Origin: Hamiltosporidium tvaerminnensis
Taxonomy: Eukaryota; Microsporidia; Dubosqiidae
NCBI GenBank assembly: GCA_022605425.2
Contig: JAKIMF020000011.1
Span: 620,001-684,000, forward strand
Direction: 5' to 3'
DNA: 64,000 nucleotides
Shown here: piece by piece, positions 46,625 to 56,728 of the stretch
Layout of the letters: each line of letters begins with the position of its first letter
Numbering within the stretch: the stretch's first letter is position 1
Program-made: the position numbers and the translations under genes
Notes under the pieces: generated by a model
The model's database searches: none
What the model was told of the DNA's origin: nothing
What the model saw: the letters and a program-made list of their open reading frames with translations, nothing else

Positions 46625-46741
46625 TTTTTAAAAATAATTATTATATTCATTGCAAGGATTATGATATTGATTGTAACATATATATTGATCCAAAAATTAT
46701 GATATTGATTGCAAAAATTATAATATTGATCAAAAACACTA
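46625..46741. repeat. right terminal inverted repeat
   Basis: Matches the left repeat in inverse, with about 37 extra bases made of a further ATTGATTG-type unit. Confidence 0.85.
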
Positions 46742-46743
46742 TA

Positions 46744-48497
46744 TATAACATTAAAATAATGCACTGATAAATTTTTAGAAAATACGGCAAGTTTAAGAAG
46801 GTCCCAACAGAAAGTTACTTATAACGATCCAAAATGACCCCCTTCTAAAATAAAATGATGCAATTCAGACGATAACTGTACATTATTTATAAGATAAAAT
46901 CTAGCTGGATCTTCTTGATATATGGAACTACTCAATAGTTGATGATGGCTTTTGATTAATCTTACACTTTCTAGATGAGCACACCAGGTTTCTAGCTAGC
47001 ATATTATTTAAAAAATTCATCTGCTGGTGTCGCATATATACTTGAAAATTATATTTTGCTTGAAAGAGAGTAGTATCCTGCAAACAGACAATGAGAAAGA
47101 GTCTGTAAATAAACGGATAAAATACATAATTACCTAAACTGCATTATTATATTCATAGAAGATCAAGTCATCTAAAAATCAAAGACAATTTTAGAGAAAT
47201 ATTAAGATAATTTTGAGCAAGCTTGCTCAAAAATTGAGGAAATCTCACCGAAATGCACAGATTGAATTAAATATAAAAATCCTGCTTGGATATGATCAAA
47301 TTTGTATAGAGAAAGTAGAATAAATTCCGATGAAAAGTATTTAGACGCTGTAAAGAGAAAAATGCTATCTAATACGAAGAAAAAAATATTTATGTGGAAT
47401 ATTTCGAGCTCTAATGAATGAAGATCTGGAAAATAAAAAACCAACCATTAAAAGCGCATTTGATCAATATAAAGTAGATACTGAGCATGTGTATTTAATA
47501 AACTCGATATCAACCCAAAAGTCTCATTTAAATGTTGAGACAAATATGTGGCTTGTGTGAAAAATAATAGGCGTATATTTTTCATTTAAAATTAACTCAA
47601 AGTGATGTAGTGAAACTAAAGAGAGATTTTGATTAGATTTAAAAGAAGGTTCAAAAGGCCAAATAGTTCGTTTTTATCAGAAAATATTTAGAAAATTGTT
47701 GCTCGAGTGGTAGTGATAGCTTTTTAGCAGAATGCAATAACAAAGAGAAGGTCGCTTTGGAAAATTGTACAATGAAGTATCATTTAAATGAATTTGCTTA
47801 GCTCAAAAACCGCATGAATGATTAAAAGCCGATTTTTCAAAATATCATCATTGATATATTTAAGAGTTAGTTTTTTGGATTTTTCCTTCATTTTAATTTC
47901 TAAAGGATTGTTTATAGTTTTTCTTCTTATTTTTATTTCTTAAAAAAGAAAAATAGAAAACTAAAGGTAAAAAAAGTGGTTAAGAAAATAACCGGGGTGA
48001 ATAAATGGATTTAGATCCATAAGATTGGTTTTATATATCATTTAAGAATCTTTATGAGAATATTTTTCTGGTTATGAAATGAGTTTGACAATGAATAAAA
48101 TAATATGTCTAATATTTGGCTGATAAAATGGTTTCATAGATTATATGGGAACATTTTTTTCATGGTTGTGAAATGAGTAATGATTATAGAATAGTTTTGA
48201 TAGTAAAAAAATTATATATCAAGAAAAAGGCATTCATACTGTTTTTAAAGCGATTAAACATGTTATAGAAACTTTCTCTGTCTGTTAAAATTTAAGGAAT
48301 TTTAATTCCACAAATATATATCTATTTTTCAACAACTAAATATACATACATCGAATAAAATTTTTTTCTTAAAAAATAATTTTTTTTATTGATCTAAATT
48401 AAAAAAATATAATTAAACTAATTTAATTAAAAAAAGATAAAAAGATTTCAAAATATATTTATGATAAATATATTGAAAGATTTATTCCTTTATTTAG
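46744..48497. other. gene-free spacer
   Basis: No recognised gene. An 80-codon minus frame at 47202-47444 has no motif. Confidence 0.4.
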
Positions 48498-50870
48498 ATG
48501 GAAATATTTTATTTAGGAGTTGTTTTTTGTTTAAAATTGTTAAACCAAAATATATATTTTCGATTAGCGATTTGTAAAAAAATAGTATTTTATTCGATTG
48601 AAAATGTTTATATGGAAATTTATAACAAAAAAAAGATTGAAGAAATTTCATATGAATTTAAAATTGAGAGCAATGATATTTTAAAAAACTTTAAATCTGT
48701 ATATCTTCTAGACAATCAGTATTTGAAATGCAAATTACAAAATGGAGATGTCAAATATTTTATTCCAAATACAGTAGAAATATCCGACTCCACAGATATA
48801 ATTTTAAATTTTTCGGTCATTGAAGATTATCAAGCAAATGAATCAACACAGAATATTTTTCTGGGTCTATTAACAAATGAATTCTTATTTAGATTCAAGA
48901 AATATGCCACAACAGAAGATATATTTGTAAATACCATATATTCTTATGAATTTATAAGTATAATGAGAGTATTGGAAATTTGTGGATTCCAAAAAACAAA
49001 AAATAATGATATATTTTTAAAGTATTTATTGATAAAAAGTATTATGAGTGCCGATTTTGACTTTGCAAATTCCGAAATATTTTTACATACAAGAAAAAAT
49101 AACCAGAAATCCTTGGATTCTGTTATGAAACATCTATTTAGTATGTTTATCAAATTCGTTTTTTCTGAAGGCATAACAAACCGAGAGTTTCTTTTTTCTA
49201 ACTCTGCTATTCTGATCAACAAACACCGAATTATTTTATCTTATCCATTATATATCTTTTGTAAAGAAAAGTTTAGCAAACAGAATATATTTACTGTTTC
49301 ATTCAATACGATTTCGTATCTAGAAAAAATTTTAAATTCAGCATGGTCTACAAATTGTCTTTGTTTCTTTATTCGATATATCAAAATAGATTTTTTCTGT
49401 TTCGATAAAATCAAATATAAAAACAGCCAAAAATTTCCCACTTTAATCAAAATAATTAAGCCCAGAAGTCTTCAAAAACTTTCTATAGTAGATAACTTTG
49501 GAGAAAAAATGATTTTAAGGATGTTTATTGATTTTGGATATTTTGATATTTGTGAATCTGTTAAAATCGTAAGCGATTTAAATATCGAGGAGATAGATAT
49601 GGTTCTAACAAATTGTACTAATTTAAAGAGATTAATTATCGTAGTCGAAGAAGCGTATTATAATATTATATCTGAATTGTACGAATTCGCGCTAAAAAAC
49701 CAAAGTGTCTGTATAAACTACAAATGTACTTTTTTCAAGATGGAATGCCAAAAAGACTTTCTTTTGAGAACATTTCCTAAAAATCTTATTTTCTATGTCG
49801 CAAAATATAATATTTCGTTTAAACATTGTAGCTCTTGTCACATTTTGTCCCTGAGTCTGTTTAGAAAACTTAGGATTTACTATGAAAGTGATAAATATCT
49901 TCTTTTTGTTAAAACATGTATCGATTATGGATTGAATTCGAAAAATGTTTCATTTTATAGAAGCACAAAAAAATCAAAGGCAAAAATTCATTCAAATTTG
50001 TTGAAAAGTTTCACCCAATTGCATAAACTTGAAAGTATGTCTTTTGATAATATTATAGTCAGTAAATCGCTAATAAGATTTATTTTAGTTTCAAATCAGC
50101 TAAAAAATATAGCATTTAACAATGTAAAGATATCCTCAAAGAAATTCTCGAAGTATAAAATATATAATTTTGTTCTTCAAGGTTTTACAATAAGAAAATC
50201 GAATTTTATTTTTAATGTTGACTTTTTAGAATTCATTTCATTGTTTCCGAATATCACTTTTTTAAAAATTCATATTGAAAATATTGATGGAAATTTAAAA
50301 TCCGAAATGGCTAAATATGCATCTAAAAGATCAAAAAAAGGTATTACAAGCTTAATTTCTAGTTTAGAATATTTCAAAATCACGATTTCTGAATATATTG
50401 TACGTGAATTTCCTGTTCTTTTTGCTTTATCACTACTATTTGATTTTAAAAAATTAAATATTTTAATATTGAAATCTTATGACTTTGAAGAACAAGATAT
50501 ACAATGTATTTCAAATATTACTAGTATAACCGATATTTATATAAAATTTTATAAACGATATTCCGCTCTTAATTTGAATAGACTAATTACTTTTATAAAA
50601 AATAATGAAATTGAGTCTATTAGACTAGATTTCTTTGATCTGAACAAAAATATCATTGAATTCTTGCATTTACTGAGACATATTAAGTTCATTTCAATTA
50701 CCTTTAGTTATATTGTAAAAACAAACTTTAATTTACTCAAAAAAATAAAATTTAAGCATCCATTCGCGATGAATATTTTTTGTAGAGATAATCGCTTTGT
50801 TTCTTATGAAGAATCAAATTATTTCAAAGAATGTAATATTAGATTTAGAGATACCACTTATTTTGTGTAA
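48498..50870 (+). CDS. leucine-rich-repeat-like protein, 790 residues
   Basis: The N-terminal 38 residues are hydrophobic (MEIFYLGVVFCLKLLNQ) and could be a signal or anchor; the next ATG (48612) would give a protein starting MEIYNKKKIEEIS with no such segment. Residues about 40-300 are helical with many Lys/Phe. From about 325 onward irregular leucine-rich repeats recur at about 22-26 residues: LQKLSIVDN, LKRLIIVVE, LESMSFDNI, LKNIAFNNV, ITFLKIHIE, LNILILKSY, ITDIYIKFY, IESIRLDFF. LRR proteins bind other proteins and are expanded in several microsporidia; the partner is unknown. No CCC signal precedes either ATG, unlike most other genes here. No F-box is obvious. Confidence 0.8.
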   Translation: MEIFYLGVVFCLKLLNQNIYFRLAICKKIVFYSIENVYMEIYNKKKIEEISYEFKIESNDILKNFKSVYLLDNQYLKCKLQNGDVKYFIPNTVEISDSTDIILNFSVIEDYQANESTQNIFLGLLTNEFLFRFKKYATTEDIFVNTIYSYEFISIMRVLEICGFQKTKNNDIFLKYLLIKSIMSADFDFANSEIFLHTRKNNQKSLDSVMKHLFSMFIKFVFSEGITNREFLFSNSAILINKHRIILSYPLYIFCKEKFSKQNIFTVSFNTISYLEKILNSAWSTNCLCFFIRYIKIDFFCFDKIKYKNSQKFPTLIKIIKPRSLQKLSIVDNFGEKMILRMFIDFGYFDICESVKIVSDLNIEEIDMVLTNCTNLKRLIIVVEEAYYNIISELYEFALKNQSVCINYKCTFFKMECQKDFLLRTFPKNLIFYVAKYNISFKHCSSCHILSLSLFRKLRIYYESDKYLLFVKTCIDYGLNSKNVSFYRSTKKSKAKIHSNLLKSFTQLHKLESMSFDNIIVSKSLIRFILVSNQLKNIAFNNVKISSKKFSKYKIYNFVLQGFTIRKSNFIFNVDFLEFISLFPNITFLKIHIENIDGNLKSEMAKYASKRSKKGITSLISSLEYFKITISEYIVREFPVLFALSLLFDFKKLNILILKSYDFEEQDIQCISNITSITDIYIKFYKRYSALNLNRLITFIKNNEIESIRLDFFDLNKNIIEFLHLLRHIKFISITFSYIVKTNFNLLKKIKFKHPFAMNIFCRDNRFVSYEESNYFKECNIRFRDTTYFV

Positions 50871-53077
50871 AAATAAACCGATGAAATAGAAAACCATCTT
50901 TTTATTATAAAATAATACATTAATGGTTTTTTAACGTCTTATATGATTCTTAAATAAATAACCAATACTTGAATTTCCAGATTTAGAAGTAATTTAAATT
51001 TATATATATTCCTGTATTCCTTTATAGCTTTGAATTAAGGAATAGTATTTAATTATCGTTTGTTTAATAACTTTTATATTTTATATTTGTTATTATTCAA
51101 TTTAAAAACTCTATCCTTGGGTAAAGCATAGCTTTGAATTTATTATTGTAAGTTGTTTTATGCTTTATATTATTCTTTTAAATGATTAAATTGCCAGTCT
51201 GACTCAAATTTTTATTTCATCAGTGTATTCAACCAATGTTAAGAAGTTATAAAAAAATATAATATATTTTAAGTCTTTACTTTGTATTTCGATTCGTAAA
51301 AAAAAGCCATATAAAATTGAAAAATTTACACAAAACATTCAGAAATTTTAAAGAATTATAACTATTCTTTTACTAGGAATTTTTTGCGAAACTGAAATAT
51401 AAAAAAACTAAATCATATAAGAAATAGAATTTTTAATTTCTATTTATGAAGCGATCCATTATTTTTTGGTAGAATTCAAGTTTATAGTTTTATTTTAATA
51501 TAAAATTCTTGGAAACATTCAACACCTTATAGCTTTTATCTAACAAATATAACATAATAAATTGAAGAAAAAATGATTTAGATTCCACCGAAGATGATTT
51601 AATTCTGAACAATTTATTCAAAAATTTGAGCATAATTTAAAAGGATAAATTAATATCTTTTTTTTTCGATATCTAGATTTCGAATTAAAATGTTCCATAA
51701 AAAGTTACATACTATTGCTTTGACACATATGTCTTATTTGATTCTTTTTTTGACAAAGAACGATTATAATCGTAAAAAAATGATTTATATATTTTAACTT
51801 TCCTTTTTCTTGTTTTCTAATTTTGAAAAAATATGAATAAAGCTTAAATTGCCAATTATATTGTAACGAGTTGTTTTATCTAGCACAGTTACACTACTTT
51901 GTAAAAAAAATCACAAAAGCACAAAAAATGTTTAATTAAATTGAAATTTCACGTCTTTAAAAACCCGATTTTTTCAAGAGTTCAAATCGGAATTTATTTG
52001 TAAAACAAAAATCAATTTCTTAATTTTTTATAAATACAGCAAGTGGTGTAAAACTATTCGATTTAGATTCTCTAATGGTTGAATACGTGAACATTTACTA
52101 CTTACGTCGTTTACTTTAATTGTGTAGTAGGAATTAGCTTTTTTGTCGTTAGAAGTTCTATATGATTCGCAATAGTAAGTTTAAAAAAGGCTAAATATTT
52201 ATCTAGCTTGGGAAAAATAACAGAATTTTGTTGAAATTACTAAACTACTATTATAGTGGATTATTAAAATTTTAGATTTTTAAACTCAAAATTTAAAAAT
52301 ATTTTTTTCTTCTTTTTTGCTGCCTCGACGAACCTTCAAACATATTCTCTGTAATATTCAGATTTTGATATTCTACTAAATCCGGTTTGCATTCAAACCT
52401 CCCATTAGTTTCTTTTTTAAAACCTCTCATGCTAAGAATAACATTTAATTCTTCTGTAAACAAATTATTGCTAATTTAAGGTCGATTTAAATTTTGAAAG
52501 ATTTACATTTTAGCAATAATATTTTTCTCTAGCAATTTTACGCAGAATTGGATTTATATAAAAAAAAATACTTTTTAGGCTAATTTAAAGGACATGATAT
52601 ATTTCTCTCTTATACTATAAAATAACGAAAACGCCTTGGTATTGCTATATATTACAATATTACATAACCTCGGTGCTGCCTAAGCACTTCTAGTGAGTTC
52701 AAACCTGCTTCTTATCAGCCAAGCTTGTTTTTTAGGTTTAAAAAATACATTTTAATTTTTCGGTTTTGCTTTGTTCAATCAAAAAAATTCAATCGCTTAA
52801 CAAAACCATAAAACTTCGTAGATTTTTAATCTTAGATATAAAAATAGTTGGAATTCTATCTCACAATTATTTTTTTAGAAAATTGTTGAATTAAAAACAC
52901 ATTTATTTTTAATAAAATTCTTACTGATTAGATTTTCAAATATAATTTTCTTTAAATATAAGAATCCACTTTAAATTCATTATATACCAAATTTTTTTAT
53001 CCTATCCTCCTATATTTCTTAATACAATCTTTTTTACACAATATATTACTTGAATGTATTTATTTCAATCGACCCAT
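50871..53077. other. gene-free spacer
   Basis: AT-rich, with no coding or repeat feature recognised upstream of SGT1. Confidence 0.45.
53073..53075 (+). promoter_or_regulatory. CCC start-site signal of SGT1
   Basis: GACCCATATG places CCC two bases before the ATG at 53078, favouring it over the in-frame ATG at 53054. Confidence 0.6.
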
Positions 53078-53554
53078 ATGTTTGATTGGCATGAGAATAA
53101 ACAAACAATTACTATTGTAATATATTCTACACAATGTGATATAAAAAATATAAAACCATTTATTGATGGTAAAAAATTAGTAATAAATCAAGAAATTTCT
53201 ATTCAATTGTATAAAGATGTGTCAGATAAAGTTTTTATTAAAGAATATGATAATAAAGTAGAGATTGTTCTAACCAAGTGTGTTGAGGAAAGATGGGACA
53301 CGCTTTTACCAATAAATGGAAATAAAAATGAAGATTTTAGAATAAAATCAGAAAATGTAGATTTACAGGAAATTAGTGATGATAAAGAAGATCAAACTGC
53401 ACTTTCATTTTTTCAAAAAATATATGAAAAATCATCTGATGATGTCAAAAGAGCCATGCGTAAGTCTTTTTTAGAATCAGAAGGTACAGTTTTAAGTACA
53501 AATTGGGACGATGTGGGAAACAAGAAAGTAGATCCTGCTAGTAAGAAACCATGA
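53078..53554 (+). CDS. SGT1: SGT1-like co-chaperone (CS + SGS domains)
   Basis: SGT1 links Hsp90 to SCF ubiquitin ligases and to kinetochore assembly in fungi. This 158-residue protein opens with a CS domain (residues 1-75: FDWHENKQTITIVIYS, then ERWDTLLP at its end), which in the family contacts the Hsp90 N-domain. After an acidic linker comes an SGS domain (about 107-158) with the hallmark FFQKIYEKSSDDVKRAM, SFLESEGTVLSTNW and VGNKKV strings. The usual N-terminal TPR domain, which binds Skp1, is absent, and the SGS tail ends before the usual PDGMExKxW motif. I chose 53078 because the CS domain starts there and CCC precedes it; 53054 would add eight residues. It is the clearest housekeeping gene of the window. 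Confidence 0.9.
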   Translation: MFDWHENKQTITIVIYSTQCDIKNIKPFIDGKKLVINQEISIQLYKDVSDKVFIKEYDNKVEIVLTKCVEERWDTLLPINGNKNEDFRIKSENVDLQEISDDKEDQTALSFFQKIYEKSSDDVKRAMRKSFLESEGTVLSTNWDDVGNKKVDPASKKP

Positions 53555-53740
53555 TTTTATATGTTATAAATGCTTTAAAATATCAATTTTTTTTCTACTT
53601 TTTTCTCTTTTCAAATGTCGGTTTTTTCATATTTTGTCTAAATATTTAATATCTTTGATAATATTTTAGTATTTTAATACAGAGTTAATGTTTATTTTTT
53701 TATTTTCAACATTTTTTAAATATTTATAAGTCAATTTTTA

Positions 53741-54424
53741 TGGAGAGAGGATAACCATAGTAAAAACTATCACATTACCATTAATAATATTAGATTAGAT
53801 CTAAGATTTTTTGTTGATATAAATCAAATTAAATCTTCGATTGCTCCAGGATAATTTTTTTTTGATTAAGAGGAGGTCAAGAATATGGTAAAAAATTTCG
53901 AAAAAGCTAGTTTATGGTTTTTTATGTAACTCAATTGTTAGTCGCAGTTGAAATTGTATATAATTATTGTTTAAAAGCACTAAAACTCTGCCTTGTTTAC
54001 TAAAGCTAGAAGATTTAAGATCTAGAAAAAAAATATATCTTTTAACAAGTCAAGTTGTTAGCTAACATGTTGGTATGATATTTTGACGTCTAAATAGACA
54101 GAAATAAATCGATTTAATATAGTCTACCGGTGTATATCTGTTTGAACAGTACAGCGTAACACGAAAAGCTTCCTTTATCGTAGAGCGCAATTTAGTGTTT
54201 GACTTACAATCGCGATACGGGCAACGATTATTATATACTTCATAGAGCCGCTTGGTATTTTAAATGATCGCTAGATATCATTTAAATTCAAATCTGCGAA
54301 TGTAGGTATATAGAAGATATCAATGAAGCTTTAATATGGCTAGCATTGTGCAGAACTGCAGTATTTATCAAAAAAATATAAGGTATGCTCTCTTTATACA
54401 AAGATATGCTATTTATTAAATAAA
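53741..54424 (+). repeat. 720-bp dispersed repeat, diverged full-length copy
   Basis: Starts TGGAGAGAGGATAACCATAG and ends TTATTAAATAAA. The TTTTTTATGTAAC, TTGGTATGATATTTTGACGTCTA and GCGATACGGGCAAC blocks occur in the right order. It begins about 190 bases after the SGT1 stop. Confidence 0.7.
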
Positions 54425-55156
54425 CAATTTTAAAAATTTTATTAGAAAATTAATATCCAATAAATTGGATTAATAAATATAATTAGCTCAAATAAAACTA
54501 TTAATTATTCTTTAATCATCGGAGACTATTCATCTTATAATAGCCAAATATATTTAAATTTGTACGGTTTTATATTTTTGTAATTTAATTTACGTTTTAT
54601 ATAATTCAAACTTTCATTTTTTTTTCTGTGTTACAAAAATTCATTTATAAAAATTTAGATTTCAAACTAAATTTGTTCAAGAAAGTTGTACCATTTTTCC
54701 AACTAACATGCTTAAAAGCCCATTCAACTAGACTTAGAAATATTTTTAATATTATTTTAATATTTAAATAATTTCCATGTATTTTTTGAATATTTGGATC
54801 CTTAAAATATTAATATGGTTCATTTACAATTTCCAAAAAGTTAAATTCTATTATATTTTATTTTTATATTTCAATTTTAAAATACGGGACACTTGATTTC
54901 AGATGATACAATCGCCGACAAAGATAAGATAAAATTTAAAATCGAGATAAGTAAACAAAACTGATAATTAAACAGTATGTAGGTAGGAAGATTCGAGAAA
55001 AAGATATATAAAACCTTGATATGATTTTGATAAATTTTTATTACAAGTTTAATCAAGAAAAATATTATGAAATAGATTTTTGAAAAAAAAATTACAAATA
55101 AAAACATCTAATAACTTTAATGTTGGTTTAAATAAGAGAAATAAAGGGTGACATAC
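54425..55156. other. gene-free spacer
   Basis: AT-rich. The hydrophobic 76-codon minus frame at 54877-55107 reflects T/A-rich sequence and has no start signal or motif. Confidence 0.45.
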
Positions 55157-56725
55157 TTATGATTCTTTTTCGGTCTGATTTTTCTCAGAAATCTTCTGCG
55201 GAAGAGCAAAATCATGAAAATATTTATATGTATCTTCAAGTAGATGAATCAATGTAGTACGATTTTTTTCTTGAGGGTGAGAATTTTTTTTTGAAACAAT
55301 ATCAAATCTTTTTTGTAAATTAGCATATGCCTCATCATTAAATTCAAAAGAAGATACTTTATCGCGATTTTTTAGATATTTTTTTTCAAAAATTATAAGA
55401 TAATAACCGATTATCTTAGTAATGAGATCGTTGCTTAAACATTTTGGTGTAATTTTGGCAAATTTTGGCTTTTGCCCATCGAGGGGTGTATTTTGTTCTC
55501 GACGGATTAATAAACAGATCTCGTTAATATCCGATTCTTCGATGTAAAGTATTACATCAATTAAAAAAACAGTAAAATCATCTTGAGTAATTTTTGCATC
55601 TACGTACGCAACATTAGTATTGGTCATTGACCGAAAGAATTCGCATGCAAAAAGAAATGCTTTATAATATTTTTTAAGAATTGGTGAATGAATTGAAAAT
55701 CTCAATTCGGTTGTTCTAATAATTAATAACAAACCATTATATAATGCAGTATTGAATTCTTTATCTAAATGAATATTTTTTTTTCTAATATCTGCAGAAC
55801 GATTAAAAATAAAGTTTATTCGCTTATGTATTTCTTTAATAAAAGCTTCAATCAATTTCAAATAAAAGAAAAAAGTAACATGGTTTTTTATATTAGACGT
55901 ACCAGAATTTATTACTTCTTCTATTATTTTGTTAATCGAAATAAAAATAGGAATTTCTAAAAGTACACTATCTTCAGAAATTGATAAATCAATATGTTTT
56001 TTATTTTTTTCAAAAAGATCCTCAAAAATTTTTTTTTGTTGTGGATTGAACTTTATAATGTAATCTTCTATTGGTGCTAACTCTTCCAATATTGTAAAAT
56101 ATTTTTCTAAAAATTCGTTTTCGGAAATTTCATAAATTCTTCCGCTTTTTTCGAATATTGACGATATATTGTTCGATGATCTGCGCTGTACACAATGGGC
56201 GTAAATAACATTTATAAATCCAGGTGTTTCAACAGATGATGGCTTCGAAGGACGTGAAATAGAAGTGTTGTACATACGGACGTTGTTTGTTCGATTAATA
56301 ACCTTACTAATATTGTTAGAAGCATGGTTGATCCCCGACTCTGCTAAAGTAAATCCAAAATTCTGATCTTCTCTGGGTAAAGGAATATTAACTATCTTCT
56401 CTGTCCGTGCTGATCGAGAATTTATCCTACCTTGTTTTTTTGGAGAATCTCCTTTAGTATGCCTACGCTTATCATTTATATTGGCACCTACATTATCTGA
56501 AGAAGTCTTGTTTGTAGAACTATTCCGGTGCTTTGGAGAAACTGGCAACCGCTTTACGTCACTTGTTTTACTACCTTTTTTAACACTTACTGCACTTGTT
56601 TGATCTTTTGAAATTTCGGAAAATGATCTTTTTCCGCTTCTTAGATTATCTGAAGACTTACACGTTAGTAACAAGGAAACTATCAAAATAAAATTTTTAT
56701 TGGGAATGAATTTTTGAAAATACAT
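55157..56725 (-). CDS. secreted protein, distant member of the paralogue family, 522 residues
   Basis: Starts with a likely signal peptide (residues 1-23, MYFQKFIPNKNFILIVSLLL), then a basic, Ser/Lys/Arg-rich stretch (about 25-110) with clusters such as KDQTSAVSVKKG and SPKKQGR. From about 190 it is helical, and its layout follows the three paralogues at 19.7-40.3 kb: FLIDVILYIEE matches the place of FLRALIDSIFLLDE, and LITKIIGYYLIIFEKKYLKNRD matches LVLKLIKYYLEMLRKNEFMGCRD. Overall identity is low, so this is an old relative. CCC directly precedes the ATG (GATTCCCATG). Its basic N-terminal stretch differs from the Asn/Ser-rich one of the others. No enzyme motif seen; export into the host is plausible but unproven. 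Confidence 0.85.
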   Translation of the reverse strand: MYFQKFIPNKNFILIVSLLLTCKSSDNLRSGKRSFSEISKDQTSAVSVKKGSKTSDVKRLPVSPKHRNSSTNKTSSDNVGANINDKRRHTKGDSPKKQGRINSRSARTEKIVNIPLPREDQNFGFTLAESGINHASNNISKVINRTNNVRMYNTSISRPSKPSSVETPGFINVIYAHCVQRRSSNNISSIFEKSGRIYEISENEFLEKYFTILEELAPIEDYIIKFNPQQKKIFEDLFEKNKKHIDLSISEDSVLLEIPIFISINKIIEEVINSGTSNIKNHVTFFFYLKLIEAFIKEIHKRINFIFNRSADIRKKNIHLDKEFNTALYNGLLLIIRTTELRFSIHSPILKKYYKAFLFACEFFRSMTNTNVAYVDAKITQDDFTVFLIDVILYIEESDINEICLLIRREQNTPLDGQKPKFAKITPKCLSNDLITKIIGYYLIIFEKKYLKNRDKVSSFEFNDEAYANLQKRFDIVSKKNSHPQEKNRTTLIHLLEDTYKYFHDFALPQKISEKNQTEKES

Positions 56726-56728
56726 GGG
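56726..56728 (-). promoter_or_regulatory. CCC start-site signal
   Basis: Sense strand GATTCCCATG; the triplet abuts the start of the 522-residue gene. Confidence 0.6.

Larger units (their letters stand above)
45291..46741 (+). mobile_element. mariner/Tc1/IS630-type DNA transposon, inactive
   Basis: The 1451-bp element runs from TAGTGTTTTTCGAAC to CAAAAACACTA, with a TA at each side (45289-45290 and 46742-46743), the target duplication of this superfamily. The terminal inverted repeats are unusually long: 80 bp on the left (45291-45370) and 117 bp on the right (46625-46741), which has one extra internal segment. The left end holds two direct copies of TTGCAATCAATATAATAAT (45319-45337 and 45340-45358), possible transposase-binding sites. 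The coding region is broken. Confidence 0.9.

Noticed and set aside
47700-47760. tRNA-like string (CTCGAGTGGTAGTGATAG)
   Set aside because: No acceptor stem or T-loop could be paired around it.
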